Assembly: GCA_002329525.1 (NCBI GenBank)
Contig: DCTI01000035.1
Span: forward strand, 25,359 to 35,488
Reading direction: 5' to 3'
Length of the DNA stretch: 10,130 nt
Source of the DNA: Negativicutes bacterium UBA1444
GTDB taxonomy: Bacteria > Bacillota > Negativicutes > UBA1444
Of the stretch, positions 7,684 through 10,130 are shown in pieces. Below the pieces are notes generated by a model. It was given only the letters and a program-made list of their open reading frames with translations, did no database searches and was not told the origin of the DNA. Position numbers and translations under genes: made by a program. How positions within the stretch are numbered: position 1 is the first letter of the stretch; each line of letters starts with the position of its first letter.

Positions 7684-8970
7684 ATGGAAGCAGCAATTAT
7701 CATGGTGGTCATGATGGGACTCATGTTCCTGCGGGTCCCGGTGGCCTTTGCAATGGCGCTGTCGGCGGTGGTCGCGCTGATCATCGGCGATATTCCGCTG
7801 ACTCTTGTTCCCCAGCGGATGTTTAATTCTCTGGATTCGTTTCCGTTATTGGCGATCCCGTTGTTTGTGTTCGTCGGCGAAGCTATGAACACCGGCGGCA
7901 TTACCAACCGGATCTTCAATTTTGCCCGGGAGTATGTGAAACATATCACTGGCAGTCTGGGGCATGTGAATGTAATCTCCAACGTTATTGTCGCCGGCAT
8001 GTCCGGTTCGGCAGTGGCGGATGCCTCGGCGATCGGCGTCGTGGAAATCAAGGCGATGGAGAAAGATGGATTCGACCGCGACTGGTCGGCTGCGCTGACG
8101 GCCGCCTCCTCGACGATCGGACCGATCATTCCGCCCAGTATTCCGTTTGTCATGTACGCCATCATCACGGAAACATCCATAGGCAGGCTGTTTCTCGGCG
8201 GATTGATTCCCGGACTGATGATGGGGATTTCGCTGATGATCCTGGTCTATATCATGTCCAAGCAACGTGGTTATAAAGTGGAACCGAAAGCAACCTGGGG
8301 CGAGCGTCTGGATGCCACCTGGAAAGCGATTCCGTCCCTCATGACACCCGTCATCATGTTTTCCGGCATCGTGTTCGGCATTGTCACGCCGACCGAAGGC
8401 GCCGGCATTGCCGCCGCTTACGCAATTTTCCTGGGGTTCGTGGTTCACCGGGAAATGACATTGCCGGAACTTTATCATATTATGTTGCGCACCGTGCATT
8501 GCACGGCGGTTATTCTGCTGATCATCTGCAGTTCGTCGGCCATCACCTGGGTGGTGCAGACGTCCGGTTTACCGAATCAGGTGGCGGCCTGGCTGCTGTC
8601 GGTCAGCGACAGCAAGACATTGCTGCTGATATTTATCAATGTGGTGCTGTTGATTATGGGTTGCCTGCTGGAAAGCAACTCGATCATCATGATCATGGTG
8701 CCGGTGCTGATGCCGCTGATCAAGGCTTTGGGCGTCGATCCAATCCATTTCGGCGTGTTCTTTATCCTGAACGTCATGATCGGCCTGATTACGCCGCCGG
8801 TGGGCATGTGCCTGTATGTCATCTGCAACATTGCCGAGGTTTCGTTCGATCGACTATCGCGGGCCATTGTCCCGTTTATTATTCCCCTGGTGGTCGTGTT
8901 GTTCCTGATCACCTTCATCCCGGATCTGGTAATGTGGCTGCCGAACCATGTGATGGGGATAGCGAAATAG
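7684..8970 (+). CDS. dctM: TRAP transporter large membrane subunit (DctM family)
   Basis: A 428-residue integral membrane protein, the ion-coupled transport subunit of the TRAP system, normal length for DctM with about a dozen hydrophobic segments. Diagnostic stretches are LFVFVGEAMNTGGIT near 59-73, GMSGSAVADASAIG from 105, the elevator-domain loop GPIIPPS at 146-152, TPTEGAG in the middle, and the C-terminal repeat with GLITPPVGMCLYV. It is preceded by AAAGGGGA (7666-7673) in the end of dctQ. With dctP and dctQ it forms a complete sodium-driven importer for an organic acid; the substrate is probably the compound degraded by the enzymes encoded on either side. Confidence 0.93.
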   Translation: MEAAIIMVVMMGLMFLRVPVAFAMALSAVVALIIGDIPLTLVPQRMFNSLDSFPLLAIPLFVFVGEAMNTGGITNRIFNFAREYVKHITGSLGHVNVISNVIVAGMSGSAVADASAIGVVEIKAMEKDGFDRDWSAALTAASSTIGPIIPPSIPFVMYAIITETSIGRLFLGGLIPGLMMGISLMILVYIMSKQRGYKVEPKATWGERLDATWKAIPSLMTPVIMFSGIVFGIVTPTEGAGIAAAYAIFLGFVVHREMTLPELYHIMLRTVHCTAVILLIICSSSAITWVVQTSGLPNQVAAWLLSVSDSKTLLLIFINVVLLIMGCLLESNSIIMIMVPVLMPLIKALGVDPIHFGVFFILNVMIGLITPPVGMCLYVICNIAEVSFDRLSRAIVPFIIPLVVVLFLITFIPDLVMWLPNHVMGIAK

Positions 8971-9023
8971 GCAGCAAAGAACTGCAGTCTTTACTGTAAT
9001 ATGAAGTGAAAGAAGGGGTACTC

Positions 9024-9698
9024 ATGAAAACTGTAGTGGCGGTTTATACGGCCATGGCCATTGGCTTGATGAATGACATCAAGCAACTGGTCGCCGAAGA
9101 AATTCCGGATTGCCGTCTCATCAATATCGCCGATGATTGCCTGATCCAGGACGTGATCAAGGCCGGCGGACCGACCGTAGGCGTGACTCGGCGCCTGCTC
9201 GCCTATTATCACGCGGCGGAAGACGCCGGCGCCGATGTCATCCTCAATACTTGCTCGTCGATCGGTGAAGTTGCCGATATCGGCAAAAAATGCGCCAAGG
9301 TCCCTCTTGTTAAAATCGACGACGCCATGGCGCTCAAGGGCGTGCAAATGGGCGACCGGGTCGGTGTAATCGCCACTTTGCCAACTACGCTGGGACCGAC
9401 GGTTCGTCTCGTCCAGCGCAAGGCCGACGAAATCGGCAAGAAGGTCGTGGTGGTCGAAGGGCTGGCCAAAGGCGCGTTTGAGGCCCTGATGTCGGGCAAG
9501 GCCGACGAACATGACGCGTTGATTCTGCAGACGGCCAAAGCCATCGCTGCGCAGGTTGACGTGATCGTTCTAGCGCAGGGTTCGATGGCCAAGATGCAGG
9601 ATAAGCTGGCCGAAGCAACCGGCAAGCCGGTGCTGTCCAGCCCGAAACTGGGCGTGCAGGAAGTGCGGGACATCCTCTTGAAGGGGGTGGCGAAATGA
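9024..9698 (+). CDS. Asp/Glu racemase-superfamily protein lacking the second cysteine
   Basis: A 224-residue cytoplasmic protein of the aspartate/glutamate/hydantoin racemase superfamily, which also contains maleate isomerase and arylmalonate decarboxylase. The first-half motif is present (ADVILNTCSSIGEV, C77). In two-base racemases the second half has a matching LGCT motif; here the equivalent place reads VIVLAQGSMAKM (about 182-192), with no cysteine, and no cysteine occurs after the KKCAKVP stretch near 90. It is therefore unlikely to be a classical two-cysteine racemase; a one-base isomerase, decarboxylase or lyase-like role is possible. ATG 9024 follows AGAAGGGG (9011-9018) by 5 bases; an in-frame GTG at 9006 overlaps no usable site. 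It begins 53 bases after dctM and overlaps the transketolase gene by four bases (ATGA), so it is translationally linked to it. Its reaction is unknown. Confidence 0.8.
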   Translation: MKTVVAVYTAMAIGLMNDIKQLVAEEIPDCRLINIADDCLIQDVIKAGGPTVGVTRRLLAYYHAAEDAGADVILNTCSSIGEVADIGKKCAKVPLVKIDDAMALKGVQMGDRVGVIATLPTTLGPTVRLVQRKADEIGKKVVVVEGLAKGAFEALMSGKADEHDALILQTAKAIAAQVDVIVLAQGSMAKMQDKLAEATGKPVLSSPKLGVQEVRDILLKGVAK

Positions 9699-10130
9699 GT
9701 TCTGACGTGGCCTATCTGAACAACCAGGCGCGATTGTTACGCCGAGATGTGGTCAATACCGTATATCTGGCGAAGGACGGACATCCGAGCCCGGCCCTGT
9801 CGTGTGCCGATATCGTGGCCGCCCTGTTCTTCAAGGTGTTGAATATCGATCCGGCCAATCCCAAATGGCCGCAACGCGACCGGTTCGTATTGTCCAAAGG
9901 GCATGCCTGCCCCGTGTTGTATGCGGCGCTGGCGCGGCGGGGCTATTTCTCCCGGGACGAGTTGCCCGGACTGCGCAGCCTTGGCTCCAAATTGCAGGGA
10001 CATCCCTGCATGCGCAAGACCGTAGGCATTGATATGACCTCCGGTTCGCTGGGCAACGGCGTTTCGATCGGCGTTGGGATGGCGATTGCCGGCAAATACC
10101 AGAAACAGGACTATTATACTTATGTCATTT
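9695..10130 (+). CDS. Transketolase N-terminal subunit (split type), truncated by window edge
   Basis: The first 145 codons of a thiamine-diphosphate-dependent transketolase N-terminal section; the gene continues beyond the window. Seen in order: DGHPSPALSCADIVAALFF (H30 region), RDRFVLSKGHACPVLYAAL, LQGHP, and GIDMTSGSLGNGVSIGVGMAIAGK, the pattern of the diphosphate-binding half. In many Bacillota this enzyme is encoded by two adjacent genes of about 270 and 310 residues, and the C-terminal one is expected next. ATG 9695 overlaps the preceding stop (ATGA), with AAGGGGG (9681-9687) 7 bases upstream. True transketolase activity on sugar phosphates is the default reading, but split forms in catabolic operons can transfer two-carbon units with other substrates or resemble deoxyxylulose-phosphate synthase. 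Confidence 0.9.
   Translation, partial: MSSDVAYLNNQARLLRRDVVNTVYLAKDGHPSPALSCADIVAALFFKVLNIDPANPKWPQRDRFVLSKGHACPVLYAALARRGYFSRDELPGLRSLGSKLQGHPCMRKTVGIDMTSGSLGNGVSIGVGMAIAGKYQKQDYYTYVI

Noticed and set aside
8971..9023. Near-palindrome around CTGCAG (about 8976-8992) after dctM
   Set aside because: It is short and imperfect with no T tract, too weak to call a terminator or operator.

Overview
The window is about 58% GC by eye, densely coded, and every gene I can support lies on the + strand. Gene families and style suggest an anaerobic member of the Bacillota, perhaps Negativicutes or Clostridia: a YwbE-like protein, a PrpR-type sigma-54 activator, a DctPQM TRAP transporter, UxaA-type enzymes split into large and small subunits, a transketolase split into N- and C-terminal genes, and strong AGGAGG-like ribosome binding sites. 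That assignment is inference; there is no rRNA or other taxonomic marker here.

Layout. Positions 3-119 hold the tail of a ywbE-like gene. Positions 129-2043 hold a sigma-54-dependent activator (PrpR_N, PAS, AAA+ and Fis-type HTH domains) broken by a one-base frameshift near 493. Positions 2053-2132 hold two tandem rho-independent terminators. They are followed at once by a well-formed -24/-12 (sigma-54) promoter at 2135-2150. This promoter heads what looks like one long catabolic operon running off the right edge: LarA-family nickel racemase/epimerase (2216-3487), UxaA-family lyase large subunit (3523-4686) and small SAF subunit (4722-5012), D-2-hydroxyacid dehydrogenase (5038-6000), TRAP substrate-binding lipoprotein (6098-7138), DctQ (7237-7677), DctM (7684-8970), an Asp/Glu racemase-superfamily protein (9024-9698), and the N-terminal half of a split transketolase (9695 to the edge).

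How it fits together. The TRAP transporter would import an organic acid, probably a hydroxy acid. The LarA homologue would invert its 2-hydroxy carbon, the UxaA-type lyase would eliminate water or another beta-substituent to give a 2-oxo acid, and the D-2-hydroxyacid dehydrogenase would interconvert 2-oxo and 2-hydroxy acids. The activator would sense the substrate or an intermediate and drive the sigma-54 promoter beside it. The substrate cannot be read from the sequence. A sugar acid (altronate- or tartrate-like) and sulfolactate (the SuyAB sulfo-lyase belongs to the UxaA family) are both possible. The frameshift in the activator matters because, if real, it should silence the operon.
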